A stretch of DNA of 64,000 bases from Lysinibacillus sphaericus (GTDB lineage Bacteria > Bacillota > Bacilli > Bacillales_A > Planococcaceae), in contig NZ_SADV01000023.1 in assembly GCF_006864135.1 (NCBI RefSeq), positions 1 to 64,000 on the forward strand, given 5' to 3'. Below are positions 52,662 through 61,479 of this stretch, piece by piece. The position numbers and the translations under genes are program-made. Under the pieces are notes generated by a model that ran no database searches, had not been told where the DNA came from, and worked only from the letters and a program-made list of their open reading frames with translations. Position 1 is the first letter of the stretch; the number at the start of each line of letters is the position of its first letter.

Positions 52662-54122
52662 GTGAGATCAAATTATGCAGATGATAGCTTAGCGCTACAC
52701 ACTGATTTGTACCAAATCAATATGGCAGAATCTTATTGGGCTGATGGTATACATAATAAAAAAGCGGTTTTCGAACTATATTTTAGAAAATTACCTTTTG
52801 GCAATGGTTATGCAATTTTTGCGGGATTAGAGAGAATTCTTGAATATTTACGTGATTTTCGTTTTACTGATTCGGACATAACATATTTGCGTGAAGAGGT
52901 TGGTTATAAAGAGGATTTTATCGAGTATTTAAAAAATATTCGCTTTACAGGGGATATGTATTCTATGGTGGAAGGAGAAACTGTTTTCGCTAATGAACCA
53001 ATTATCCGCATTGAAGCACCTTTAGTGGAAGCGCAACTAATTGAAACTGCATTACTTAACATTGTGAATTACCAAACCTTAATTGCAACAAAGGCTAGTC
53101 GTATTAAACAAATTATAAAAAATGAAGTAGCGATGGAGTTCGGTACACGACGCGCTCAGGAGATGGACGCAGCAATTTGGGGAACACGTGCGGCGTTTAT
53201 TGGTGGTTTTGCTTCAACTAGTAATGTGCGAGCAGGTAAACTCTTTAATATTCCAGTATCGGGTACACATGCACATGCACTTGTACAAGCCTATAAAAAT
53301 GATTATGATGCATTTCACTCCTATGCAAAACGTCATCGTGATTGCGTATTCCTTGTAGATACTTACAATACGTTAAAATCGGGTGTGCCAACAGCGATCC
53401 AAGTGGCTAAAGAACTTGGAGACAAAATTAATTTTATTGGCATTCGATTAGACAGTGGGGATATAGCTTTCTTGTCAAAAGAAGCACGTCGTATGTTAGA
53501 TGAGGCAGGATTCCAAAACGCTAAAATTATCGTATCAAATGACTTAGATGAATACACGATCTTAAACTTAAAGGCTCAAGGTGCAAAAGTTGATGTGTGG
53601 GGAATTGGTACAAAGCTCATTACTGCATATGACCAACCAGCTTTAGGGGCTGTGTATAAAATGGTCGCTATTGAAAATAACGATGGGCAATTAGAAGATA
53701 CGATTAAAATTTCTGCGAATGCTGAAAAGGTAACGACGCCAGGTCTTAAACATGTTTATCGCATTATTGATCGAAAGAATGGCAAGGCAGAGGGAGATTA
53801 CATCACTATGCAAGATGAAAGTCCTCAATCAGAGGAAAGAATTAAAATGTTCCACCCTGTTCATACATTCGTATCAAAATTTGTAACGAACTTTGAAGCT
53901 AAAAATTTACATCAACATGTGATTAAAAATGGTGCAATACATTATCAAAATCCTACTTTGGAAGAAATGCGCGATTATGCAGCTAATAATTTAGAGTTGT
54001 TATGGGATGAATATAAACGTGCCATGAATCCTGAGGAATACCCAGTCGATTTAAGCCAAAAATGCTGGAATAATAAAATGCGTAATATTGAAGAAGTAAG
54101 TGAAATGGTCAATCGATTGTAA
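52662..54122 (+). CDS. pncB: Nicotinate phosphoribosyltransferase
   Basis: A 486-residue NAD-salvage enzyme. LHTDLYQINMAESYW, EFGTRRAQEMDAA, GGFASTSNVRAG and FIGIRLDSGDIAFLSK are the NAPRTase signatures. It makes nicotinate mononucleotide from nicotinate. The start is GTG with AAGGGG seven bases upstream. nadE follows after 22 bases, so the pair is an NAD-salvage operon, as in B. subtilis. Confidence 0.95.
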   Translation: MRSNYADDSLALHTDLYQINMAESYWADGIHNKKAVFELYFRKLPFGNGYAIFAGLERILEYLRDFRFTDSDITYLREEVGYKEDFIEYLKNIRFTGDMYSMVEGETVFANEPIIRIEAPLVEAQLIETALLNIVNYQTLIATKASRIKQIIKNEVAMEFGTRRAQEMDAAIWGTRAAFIGGFASTSNVRAGKLFNIPVSGTHAHALVQAYKNDYDAFHSYAKRHRDCVFLVDTYNTLKSGVPTAIQVAKELGDKINFIGIRLDSGDIAFLSKEARRMLDEAGFQNAKIIVSNDLDEYTILNLKAQGAKVDVWGIGTKLITAYDQPALGAVYKMVAIENNDGQLEDTIKISANAEKVTTPGLKHVYRIIDRKNGKAEGDYITMQDESPQSEERIKMFHPVHTFVSKFVTNFEAKNLHQHVIKNGAIHYQNPTLEEMRDYAANNLELLWDEYKRAMNPEEYPVDLSQKCWNNKMRNIEEVSEMVNRL

Positions 54123-54144
54123 AGTGTAAGGAGTGAAGGACAAA

Positions 54145-54969
54145 ATGACATTACAGCAAGAAATCATTAAGGAATTACGTGTGTTACCTACTATTGATGC
54201 GCAGGAAGAGATTCGCAAATCCATTAATTTTTTAAAGGACTATGCGCGTCGCTATAGCTTTGTAAAGGGATTTGTTCTTGGGGTATCAGGTGGTCAAGAC
54301 TCCACGTTAACTGGAAAATTAACGCAGCTTGCAGTCGATGAATTAAATGCCGAGGTGGGAGAAGCGAAGTACTCATTTTGGGCTGTTCGTTTACCATATG
54401 GTGTGCAAGCGGATGAAAAGGATTGTCAGGATGCGCTTGACTATATAAAACCTACGAAGACTTATACGGTCAACATTAAAGATGCAGTCGATGCAAGTGT
54501 TAGAACATTAACGAATGCGGGTATTGAACTAAGCGATTTCGCTAAAGGGAACGAAAAGGCACGTGAGCGAATGAAGGTGCAGTATTCTATTGCTGCTATG
54601 AATAATGCTGTTGTGTTAGGTACCGATCATGCTGCGGAGGCAATTACAGGTTTTTACACAAAATTTGGGGATGGTGGTGCGGATTTAATGCCAATTTTCC
54701 GTCTCAACAAGCGTCAGGGTAAGCAGTTACTAGCTACGCTTGATTGCCCGGAGCACTTATATTTAAAGGTACCAACTGCAGATTTAGAGGAAGATCGTCC
54801 TTCATTACCAGATGAAGTAGCTCTTGGTTTAACGTATGACCAAATTGATGATTATTTGGAGGGGAAGGAAATCCCTGAAGTTGCTCGTAAAACATTGGAA
54901 GGGCATTATTTACGTTCACAACACAAACGCCATATGCCTATTACTATATTTGATGATTTTTGGAAGTGA
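54145..54969 (+). CDS. nadE: Ammonia-dependent NAD synthetase NadE
   Basis: A 274-residue enzyme that amidates NaAD to [17 protein letters not shown] is the PP-loop, [25 protein letters not shown] and [17 protein letters not shown] are family motifs, and the C-terminal EHKRHMP-like segment ([17 protein letters not shown]) closes it. No glutaminase domain, so it uses ammonia. I chose ATG at 54145; a GTG at 54133 abuts AAGGAG and is unlikely. Confidence 0.95.
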   Translation: MTLQQEIIKELRVLPTIDAQEEIRKSINFLKDYARRYSFVKGFVLGVSGGQDSTLTGKLTQLAVDELNAEVGEAKYSFWAVRLPYGVQADEKDCQDALDYIKPTKTYTVNIKDAVDASVRTLTNAGIELSDFAKGNEKARERMKVQYSIAAMNNAVVLGTDHAAEAITGFYTKFGDGGADLMPIFRLNKRQGKQLLATLDCPEHLYLKVPTADLEEDRPSLPDEVALGLTYDQIDDYLEGKEIPEVARKTLEGHYLRSQHKRHMPITIFDDFWK

Positions 54970-54983
54970 TATATAGCTTTCAA

Positions 54984-55052
54984 TCATCATAACGTGGGGT
55001 TAATTTTTCATTTCCGACTGGGCGTTTTCCTGGCAGAGTGTCCGATGAGCCG
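54984..55052 (-). repeat. Family B repeat, right-end fragment, inverted
   Basis: On the minus strand: CGGCTCATCGGACACTCTGC, AGGAAAACGCCCAGTCGGAA and ATTAACCCCACGTTATGATG. Only the right half is present, and this is the only family B copy in the opposite orientation. Confidence 0.75.
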
Positions 55053-55065
55053 ATAAATATTTGGG

Positions 55066-55118
55066 AGAAGAGTTATAAGAAAAAGTGTTAACACTTTTTC
55101 TTATAGCTCTTTTCGCTC
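55066..55118 (+). terminator. Terminator of pncB-nadE
   Basis: GAAGAG-TATAAGAAAAAGTGTT pairs with AACACTTTTTCTTATA-CTCTTTTC over more than 20 bp with one mismatch, followed by a T-rich tail. Confidence 0.9.
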
Positions 55119-55216
55119 TTTTTTAAGCAATTTGGTTCTGTATTATTAAGTTCGAGCATATAATGTCGATATATATACCTACAAAGTTGATAAAAAGTAA
55201 AGGAGGGTAATTATAT

Positions 55217-55537
55217 ATGAGGACTTCTAGAGTAAGTTCGACGACTAGTAGTATATTTCGCAACGAACAACAGTATTTACATGCTGGGGATTTAAGTCAT
55301 AATTTCGGACAAAATCCGAAACAGCAGTTTAAAAATAGTCTGCAAAAGAATAAAGATAAAAAGCATATTAGTAAGACTAGACAAATTCAGCAGCAACGTC
55401 CTAATAAAATAGCGGCTAGTTATGTGGACAGTGCGTACAATTTACAAATACGCAGTGAATTAAATGAAACTGCCGTTAAACTAAGTCTTGTCAGCAAGCA
55501 AAAGAAGCTTCTCAATAGTTACCGCTCGTCTATATAA
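55217..55537 (+). CDS. Small basic hydrophilic protein of unknown function
   Basis: A 106-residue protein rich in Gln, Asn, Ser and Lys, with no hydrophobic segment. The N-terminal third is Ser/Thr-rich (RTSRVSSTTSSIF) and the middle is a KNKDKKHISKTRQIQQQRP stretch; it is probably largely unstructured. AAAGGAGGG stands before the ATG and a terminator follows, so it is likely a real gene. It resembles in character small spore-associated proteins, but I do not recognise it. Confidence 0.7.
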   Translation: MRTSRVSSTTSSIFRNEQQYLHAGDLSHNFGQNPKQQFKNSLQKNKDKKHISKTRQIQQQRPNKIAASYVDSAYNLQIRSELNETAVKLSLVSKQKKLLNSYRSSI

Positions 55538-55545
55538 CATACTCA

Positions 55546-55582
55546 AACTCTCTACTTCATTCAGGATGTAGGGAGTTTTTTG
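55546..55582 (+). terminator. Terminator after the small basic protein gene
   Basis: AACTCTCTAC pairs with GTAGGGAGTT (one G-T/mismatch) around TTCATTCAGGAT, followed by TTTT. Confidence 0.8.
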
Positions 55583-55768
55583 TGTTGAAAACCCAAATGG
55601 TGTCAATAAAATCTTAAGAACTGTGAAGGACCTTGAATTGTTCCAGGCTACTCACTTTTCTGTAGACCAAGAAATCATTTGTTTCTGTCGTTATGCTTTT
55701 GCACAGATACATTGCGAGGTTCGGTTTAAATTAGAATGGCATGCTAGAAGATACATGCTTGGTGAAGC

Positions 55769-55975
55769 GGTTGATTGGAGTGGAGGCTGGGCGACTCCTT
55801 GGGGATTAGCAATAGAGGAACGAAGGCTAAAAGCATCACATCCTGTGATAACGCCTTCGTGACCAACATCGTGTTGGTCCGAGACCCTGGAGCGAGCCTT
55901 GCGAGTGAAGCGGCTCATCGGACGCCCCCAGGAAAGCGCCCAGCCGGAACGGAAATCAACCCCTTGTTTTGCCGA
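55769..55975 (+). repeat. Family B repeat with one intact hairpin module
   Basis: GGTTGATTGGAGTGGAGGC, CTGGGCG, CTTGGGG, then the module 55820-55879 (ACGAAGGC/GCCTTCGT, ATCACA-TCC-TGTGAT, GACCAAC-ATCGT-GTTGGTC), GAGACCCTGG.../CGGCTCATCGG, CCCCCAGG, GCGCCCAGCC and GGAACGGAAATCAACC. The outer left TIR is lost; a C-element fragment lies at about 55683-55712. It is the best copy for reading the nested pairs. Otherwise 55583-56100 holds nothing recognisable. Confidence 0.88.
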
Positions 55976-56154
55976 ATAGCGTTATAAAAAATAGAAAGTA
56001 TATATTTTTTATTCAAAATATTTGAAGTCAAGATGTTCAATGAATATTCAAGGTAATTTTTCCAATACTTCACAGCAATTTTTAACTTATTTCACAACTT
56101 ACCTGTAAAGTATGTAATAGAAACAGAAAAAACGAAATATTGGGGGAAGCAATT

Positions 56155-56796
56155 GTGAAAAAAATATGGTTACCTGCACTTGCAACATTACTTTTACTCG
56201 CGGCGTGTGGTACAGAAAAAGATCAAGTTAAGAAAGAAGAGTCTAAGCAAGAAGATGTTACAACAAGTGAAACAGAAGCAAAGGATAAAACTACACAAGT
56301 CGCTTCTTTAGTGGATCCACGTTTACAAGAACCAAAAGAAGGTACAATGTGTGAAATGTGTAATATGAAAGTGTATTTGAAGGACGAAGATATGGGGGAA
56401 TTCTCTACTCAAGCAATAAAAGAGGATGGAACAATTGCCTTTTATGATGACATAGGCTGTTTAGTAAATGCTGAGGTTGCAAATAATGAAAAGAACGAAA
56501 AATTTGTACGTGATTATATCACGAAAGATTGGGTAAAGGTTGATGATGCAACGATCGTCAAAACGGACCTAAAATCTCCGATGAATTGGGGATATATTTA
56601 TTTCAAAGATAAAGCGGATGCAGACAAATATATTGCTGATAATCCAACAGCACATGTAGAGGAATTACAAAAAATTAAAGATGATGCGTTAGAGCGTCGT
56701 AACAAGAAAATGAAAGAAAAAGCTGAAAAAGAAGCAAAAGGTGAATCTGATTCTATGCATATGGAAGAAAAGAATCATGATGGTCATAGTCATTAA
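56155..56796 (+). CDS. nosL: NosL-family copper lipoprotein, long form
   Basis: A 213-residue lipoprotein: lipobox L-L-A-A-C at residues 14-18, an acidic linker, then a NosL domain with GTMCEMCNMKVYLKD (Cu(I)-binding Cys-x2-Cys) and AFYDDIGCLVNAE, and a His/Met-rich tail (MHMEEKNHDGHSH). NosL proteins deliver copper to nitrous oxide reductase. The start is GTG at 56155, after GGGGGAAG; a TTG at 56140 is in the ribosome site. It opens a nos-like gene row without nosZ. Confidence 0.88.
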   Translation: MKKIWLPALATLLLLAACGTEKDQVKKEESKQEDVTTSETEAKDKTTQVASLVDPRLQEPKEGTMCEMCNMKVYLKDEDMGEFSTQAIKEDGTIAFYDDIGCLVNAEVANNEKNEKFVRDYITKDWVKVDDATIVKTDLKSPMNWGYIYFKDKADADKYIADNPTAHVEELQKIKDDALERRNKKMKEKAEKEAKGESDSMHMEEKNHDGHSH

Positions 56797-56855
56797 TCGA
56801 ATGGACTAGGGGAAATCCTCTAGTCTTTTCGTGCTGAACTGGGAGGTACGGATTG

Positions 56856-58127
56856 GTGAAAAAAATAGGGTTTGCCTTATTATTTTTTCTATTTATGAGT
56901 CAGACAGTGCACGCCGACTTTAATGTACAGGAGGCCATTAATATAGCAAAGCCTGGGGAAGTCGTTCATATTCCTGCTGGTCGTTACCAAGGTAATTTTA
57001 TTGTGACAAAACCGATAACGCTACAAGGTGAAGAGGGAACGGAACTTATCGGTGAAAGAGACAACCCCTCACTCCGAATTGAAAACACTACTAATGTCAC
57101 TGTGGAAAATATAAAGTTATCAGGGAACAATAAAGCGATCGTAGCTAGTACTGTAGATGGACTGGAGCTACGAAAGTTACAAATTAAAGATGTTCATACA
57201 GGTGTCCATATACAGCGCTCCAAAAATATACGTATACAAAATATCAATGTGACTGGTATTGAAGGCCATTATTCCAAAAAAGGTAATGGGGTGGCTGTTT
57301 TTAAGAGTGAGGACATCACTATCGATGGCAATACTGTTGAGCAAGTGCAGGATGGAATATATGTAGAAGAGGTCGAGCATATTGTTGTTCAACATAATAA
57401 AGTAACGAGTAGTCGTTACGGTACACACTTTATGTACACAACTGATGCTGAAGCACTTTTCAATACATATGCTCAGAATGTGACTGGCCTTATGATTATG
57501 ATGACGACAGACATATTCCTGGAGAATAATATAATAGCTAATCATTTTGATTTTAATGGCTACGGTATGTTGCTGTATGATGTGCAACAGGCCGAAATTA
57601 AACATAACACGATTAAAAATAACCGAACTGGTGTGGCAATGCAGAAAAGTTCAAATATCCAAATTGAAACAAATGATTTTCAGATGAACCAAACAGCCAT
57701 TGAAGGTACAAAGGTAAGTGACGACACAACGGCTAGTAGTAATAACTTTACAGGTAACATTTTAACTGCTCGCTCCGATAAGCAAGGCTTTCAACTAGTA
57801 AGTAATTATTATGATGATTACTCAGGGATTGATTTAAAAGACAATGGTATCGGTGATATTCCATATGTGGCTGTGTCGAGCTTTGGTCAATGGATGGTAC
57901 GCCAGCCTGTTTACCAATATTTCGTGGCATCTCCGAGCGTCATTTTATTGACATCGCTGGATCAGCAAATTAATAAAACTGAAGAGAATATGCTTGTTGA
58001 TAATACGCCCAAATTGGCGACGAAGCATGTGAACGAGAAGACCAAGATGAATGTGGTGCAAATGCTAGTAGGATTATTCTTGACATTAAGTAGTTTATGG
58101 CTATGGAAAAGAGGAATAACAGAATGA
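56856..58127 (+). CDS. nosD: NosD-like right-handed beta-helix protein
   Basis: A 423-residue exported protein. The signal peptide (KKIGFALLFFLFMSQTVHA) is followed by VQEAINIAKPGEVVHIPAGRYQGNF and then many 22-24-residue parallel beta-helix (CASH/NosD) coils such as NTTNVTVENIKLSGN and SSNIQIETNDFQMNQ. A C-terminal membrane anchor (VVQMLVGLFLTLSSLWLW) ends it. NosD assists CuZ assembly of N2O reductase with NosF and NosY. GGGAGG precedes GTG at 56856 (TTG at 56853 also possible). The next gene overlaps its stop. Confidence 0.9.
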   Translation: MKKIGFALLFFLFMSQTVHADFNVQEAINIAKPGEVVHIPAGRYQGNFIVTKPITLQGEEGTELIGERDNPSLRIENTTNVTVENIKLSGNNKAIVASTVDGLELRKLQIKDVHTGVHIQRSKNIRIQNINVTGIEGHYSKKGNGVAVFKSEDITIDGNTVEQVQDGIYVEEVEHIVVQHNKVTSSRYGTHFMYTTDAEALFNTYAQNVTGLMIMMTTDIFLENNIIANHFDFNGYGMLLYDVQQAEIKHNTIKNNRTGVAMQKSSNIQIETNDFQMNQTAIEGTKVSDDTTASSNNFTGNILTARSDKQGFQLVSNYYDDYSGIDLKDNGIGDIPYVAVSSFGQWMVRQPVYQYFVASPSVILLTSLDQQINKTEENMLVDNTPKLATKHVNEKTKMNVVQMLVGLFLTLSSLWLWKRGITE

Positions 58128-58576
58128 AAAAATGGATGATGATTGTAATGCTATGTTGTGGTGTTTTGATGGGCTGTAGTGAAAAAACATATGAGCCTCG
58201 TGAAATAGTTAGTGAAACCGATGTTTGTAAAATTTGCAATATGAGTATAGTTCACAATGCATATGCTGGTCAGATTGCGTTGAAGAATGGTGATTATGAA
58301 ATTTTTGATGATATTGGCTGTCTAATGGAATATATAGAAGCGAATGGGGAAGGTGAGATTGGAGCAGCCTTTATTAAAGATGCAGCAAAAAATGAATGGA
58401 TTGATGTTTTTAACGCTGTTTATGTATACAACAAGGATTATTGGACTCCGATGAATTATGGGGTAGTTGCGCTCGATTCGAAGGAAGCGGCACAGGAGTG
58501 GATGACAACAGAGGGAGAAGGTCAGCTGCTTGATTATAAGGATTTACACGATTTTAAATGGGGGATCCATAAGTGA
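58124..58576 (+). CDS. nosL: NosL-family copper lipoprotein, short form
   Basis: A 150-residue lipoprotein: KKWMMIVMLCCGVLMGC with lipobox Cys, then ETDVCKICNMSIV (Cys-x2-Cys), YEIFDDIGCLMEYI and YWTPMNYGVVALDS, the same order as in the first NosL. AGAGGA stands before the ATG at 58124, which overlaps the nosD stop (ATGA). Two NosL paralogues in one operon suggest separate donors or a relay of Cu(I). It overlaps the permease gene by one base. Confidence 0.9.
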   Translation: MKKWMMIVMLCCGVLMGCSEKTYEPREIVSETDVCKICNMSIVHNAYAGQIALKNGDYEIFDDIGCLMEYIEANGEGEIGAAFIKDAAKNEWIDVFNAVYVYNKDYWTPMNYGVVALDSKEAAQEWMTTEGEGQLLDYKDLHDFKWGIHK

Positions 58577-59388
58577 TGTACAGTATGCTTATTAAACTAG
58601 AATTAAAGCAAATGCTCAGAAGTCGTTGGATGCAACTTGTAGGCATACTTTTCACATTCGTTTTTACAGCTATCATTGTCATACAGCAAATGGCATTACC
58701 AGATGTAGAGGGTTTTACAAGACAGACAGCTTCGTTTTTAAATGTATTGTTGTTTTTATTGCCTCTGTTTATTTTAACGATTGGTAGTATGAGCATCGCT
58801 GGTGATGTGGAATCAGGCTGGTTTTCGTTATTAAAGACATATCCGATGACACGTCCGCAATATATTGCAGGAAAGTATATTGCCTCTGTGCTTGCCTTTT
58901 TATTAGTCATTGTCGTGGCGTTTGGCGTAATTTTAGCGCTTGGTGGATTTCTTGGCGGAGTACGTTTGCCATTTATTTTCATTATTCTAACTTTGCTATG
59001 TATCTTCATTTTTGTGTCATTGGCTATTGCTGTGGGAGCTTTTGCAAAAACAAGATTATTTGCACTGTCGTTATCACTTGTATTTTGGTCCACTTTTTTA
59101 TTGCTAATCTCTTACGCTTTAATGGCTATTGGAACGATCGTGGCGGGGCATATTCTTCAAAAACTGACGATTATAGCGATACATATTAATCCTGTGGAGT
59201 GGCTGCGCTTTGGTTACTTTATTTTTACAGATCAGGCTAGTGTGCTTGGACCAGCATTTTATAACGTAACGCAGTTTTATTCGTCACCACTAGGTTACGT
59301 AGTATACGTAGCTGTGACATTGCTTTGGATAGTATGTCCATTAGTTTACACTAACTTACTTTTATCTTCTTTCAGTGAAAGAAGATAA
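58576..59388 (+). CDS. nosY: NosY-like ABC transporter permease
   Basis: A 270-residue permease of the ABC-2 type with six membrane helices: RSRWMQLVGILFTFVFTAIIV at the start, ESGWFSLLKTYPMTRPQYIAGKY (coupling region) and HINPVEWLRFGYFIFTDQASVLGPAFYN near the end (quoted in part). It matches NosY of N2O-reductase clusters. GGGGGA precedes ATG at 58576. The ATPase partner lies downstream, separated by a family A repeat of about 214 bases. Confidence 0.88.
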   Translation: MYSMLIKLELKQMLRSRWMQLVGILFTFVFTAIIVIQQMALPDVEGFTRQTASFLNVLLFLLPLFILTIGSMSIAGDVESGWFSLLKTYPMTRPQYIAGKYIASVLAFLLVIVVAFGVILALGGFLGGVRLPFIFIILTLLCIFIFVSLAIAVGAFAKTRLFALSLSLVFWSTFLLLISYALMAIGTIVAGHILQKLTIIAIHINPVEWLRFGYFIFTDQASVLGPAFYNVTQFYSSPLGYVVYVAVTLLWIVCPLVYTNLLLSSFSERR

Positions 59389-59602
59389 AGCCTCCGGCGG
59401 ATGTCACAGAATCGGGAAGGAGTTCTTAAAGGATGTTAGCTTAAAATCATCGCATCCATGCGATAACGGCTAACTGACCTGCATCGGTAAAAACGCCACG
59501 TCCTGTGGCATTACCGAAATGACCGACGTCGTGTCGGCCCTCATGCAGGCCTAAGCACAAAGCGATTCAGGACGCAATTATGCCGAGGCATAATTGATAG
59601 AA
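59389..59602 (+). repeat. Family A repeat with a module nested inside a module
   Basis: CCTCCGGCGGATGTCACAG left end; module d1 (59435-59551) GTTAGC/GGCTAAC, ATCGCATCCATGCGAT, and third hairpin CCTGCAT/ATGCAGG. Its apical loop, TCG in other copies, is replaced by a complete second module d2 (59485-59539): CGGTAA/TTACCG, GCCAC-GTCCT-GTGGC, GACCGAC-GTCGT-GTCGGCC. The tail CAATTATGCCGAGGCATAATTG ends just before the nosF ribosome site. Confidence 0.9.
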
Positions 59603-59614
59603 AGGGGAAAGAAG

Positions 59615-60295
59615 ATGGTGCTTTTAGAAACAAAGAAGTTATCGAATATCTATGATAATAATAGAGGTCTTCATGAAGCCTCCTTTTCTTTACAGGATGG
59701 GCGTATTTTAGCGCTTGTAGGAGGAAATGGTGCTGGAAAGAGTACTTTAATTCGCCTGCTAACTGGGCAAGAAAAGCAAAAATCAGGAGAAATAATATGG
59801 CATAAACCACAGGCTATTCGATATATGCCTGACGATGTGGACTTTCCGTCTATGTTAACAGCTGCAGAAATTTTGCAACTACTTGCCTCTTTAAAGAAAA
59901 TTGGCAAAAAGGAACAGGAAGATGTACTGAGACGCGTAGCTTTATGGGATGTTCGAAAGCAAAAAGTGAAGCATTTCTCAAAGGGGATGCGTCAACGGCT
60001 TAATCTCGCTCAAAGTTTACTTGGTGACGGTTCTTTGCTTATTTTAGATGAGCCTACGAATGGTCTTGATCCTTTTTGGATTGCGGAGTTGAAAAAAATG
60101 ATGCTAGAGGAAAAAGCAAAGGGCTGTACTGTAATTTTTTCTACGCATTTGCTTGCTTTTGCGGAGGAAATAGCGGACGATGTGTTAGTTTTACATGAAG
60201 GAAACATACTTATTTCCGGTGATTTAAAGGAAATATTATTACAAGAAAACTCATCCTCGTTAGAGAATTTATGGTTAAAAAAATTAAATCTGTAA
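59615..60295 (+). CDS. nosF: NosF-like ABC transporter ATP-binding protein
   Basis: A 226-residue ABC ATPase with GGNGAGKSTLIRL (Walker A), FSKGMRQRLNLAQ (degenerate signature as in NosF/CcmA types), LLILDEPTNGLDP (Walker B) and FSTHLL (H-loop). It is the expected partner of the NosY permease. GAAAGGGGAAAG precedes ATG at 59615; a TTG at 59594 lies in the repeat tail. A terminator ends the nos row. Confidence 0.88.
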   Translation: MVLLETKKLSNIYDNNRGLHEASFSLQDGRILALVGGNGAGKSTLIRLLTGQEKQKSGEIIWHKPQAIRYMPDDVDFPSMLTAAEILQLLASLKKIGKKEQEDVLRRVALWDVRKQKVKHFSKGMRQRLNLAQSLLGDGSLLILDEPTNGLDPFWIAELKKMMLEEKAKGCTVIFSTHLLAFAEEIADDVLVLHEGNILISGDLKEILLQENSSSLENLWLKKLNL

Positions 60296-60328
60296 CATTT
60301 TGATAGGTAATAACGTTATACTAAAAGA

Positions 60329-60368
60329 TAGGTTTGTTTGAATTGTATTCAGACAAGCCTTCTTTTTC
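60329..60368 (+). terminator. Terminator of the nos-like operon
   Basis: AGG-TTGTTTGAAT pairs with ATTCAGACAAGCCT (one bulge) around TGT, followed by TCTTTTTC. Confidence 0.78.
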
Positions 60369-60534
60369 ATGCTGAAGTATTATTATTTTTCTCGCTATGT
60401 GCTCAAGCTATAGTGATGGAGCAATAGATGTGTGTTTCATACTAATTGTGTTACTAAACATATTTCGTTATTCTTAAATAAGTTGTCATGCAATTCGAAT
60501 AATTGCAGAAAATGAAATAGGAGGTTTTTGATTT

Positions 60535-61479
60535 ATGAATTCACAAATACAAGATGTATTAGAAAATATAGAAAAAGTAATGATAGGCAAAAGAGAGGTT
60601 GCAGAGCTCAGCATAGTAGCTTTGCTGGCAAGAGGGCATGTCTTGCTTGAGGACGTACCAGGTGTTGGTAAAACGATGATGGTGCGAGCACTGGCAAAAT
60701 CCCTTGATGCACAGTTTAAAAGGATTCAATTTACACCTGATTTATTACCGTCTGATGTTGTAGGAGTATCTATTTATAATCCAAAAACGTTGGAATTTGA
60801 GTTTCGACCTGGTCCGATTATGGGAGATGTCATTTTAGCTGATGAAATTAACCGTACGTCTCCTAAAACACAATCTGCTTTACTTGAGGGGATGGAGGAA
60901 GCATCTGTCACGATTGATGGTAAAACCTTAACAATCAATCAACCATTTTTCGTTATGGCCACTCAAAATCCAATTGAACATGAAGGAACATATCCGTTAC
61001 CAGAAGCCCAGCTAGACCGTTTCTTACTAAAAATAAAAATGGGCTATCCTTCAAGAGGACAAGAAGTGGAAATTCTCCGTCGTGCTGAACATGGTAAACC
61101 AATTGAAAAAATTGAAGCGGTGCTAACAGTTGCGCAATTAAATGAATTGCAGGAGCTCGTACAAGGTGTGTATGTTGAAGATTCGGTCAAAAACTATATG
61201 GTCGAACTAGCGACTCAAACAAGGGAAAATAGCTATGTATATTTAGGCGTAAGTCCTCGCGCAACGATTGCTTTAATGAAAGCTTCACAAGCTTATGCAT
61301 TTATACAAGGGCGTAGCTATGTTACTCCTGATGATGTTCAATATTTAGTACCATTTGTTTTTAGCCATCGTCTAGTATTAAAACCAGATGCTCGTTACGA
61401 TAACGTTACGGCAGAGGAAATTATTGAGCGAATTATTGCGAAAACACCTGTACCGACAAAGAGGTTTGCAGAGCAATGA
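60535..61479 (+). CDS. MoxR-family AAA+ ATPase
   Basis: A 314-residue AAA+ protein. LEDVPGVGKTMMVRALA (Walker A), GDVILADEINRTSPKTQSALLEGMEE (Walker B and MoxR insert, quoted in part), MATQNPIEHEGTYPLPEAQLDRF and SPRATIALMKASQA are the MoxR signatures. MoxR ATPases act as chaperones for DUF58/vWA and transglutaminase partners. AGGAGG precedes the ATG. It overlaps the DUF58 gene by four bases. Confidence 0.94.
   Translation: MNSQIQDVLENIEKVMIGKREVAELSIVALLARGHVLLEDVPGVGKTMMVRALAKSLDAQFKRIQFTPDLLPSDVVGVSIYNPKTLEFEFRPGPIMGDVILADEINRTSPKTQSALLEGMEEASVTIDGKTLTINQPFFVMATQNPIEHEGTYPLPEAQLDRFLLKIKMGYPSRGQEVEILRRAEHGKPIEKIEAVLTVAQLNELQELVQGVYVEDSVKNYMVELATQTRENSYVYLGVSPRATIALMKASQAYAFIQGRSYVTPDDVQYLVPFVFSHRLVLKPDARYDNVTAEEIIERIIAKTPVPTKRFAEQ

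Noticed and set aside
57177..57605. Minus-strand ORF of 142 codons inside nosD
   Set aside because: It is the antisense frame of the beta-helix repeats; no ribosome site, and the plus gene is intact.
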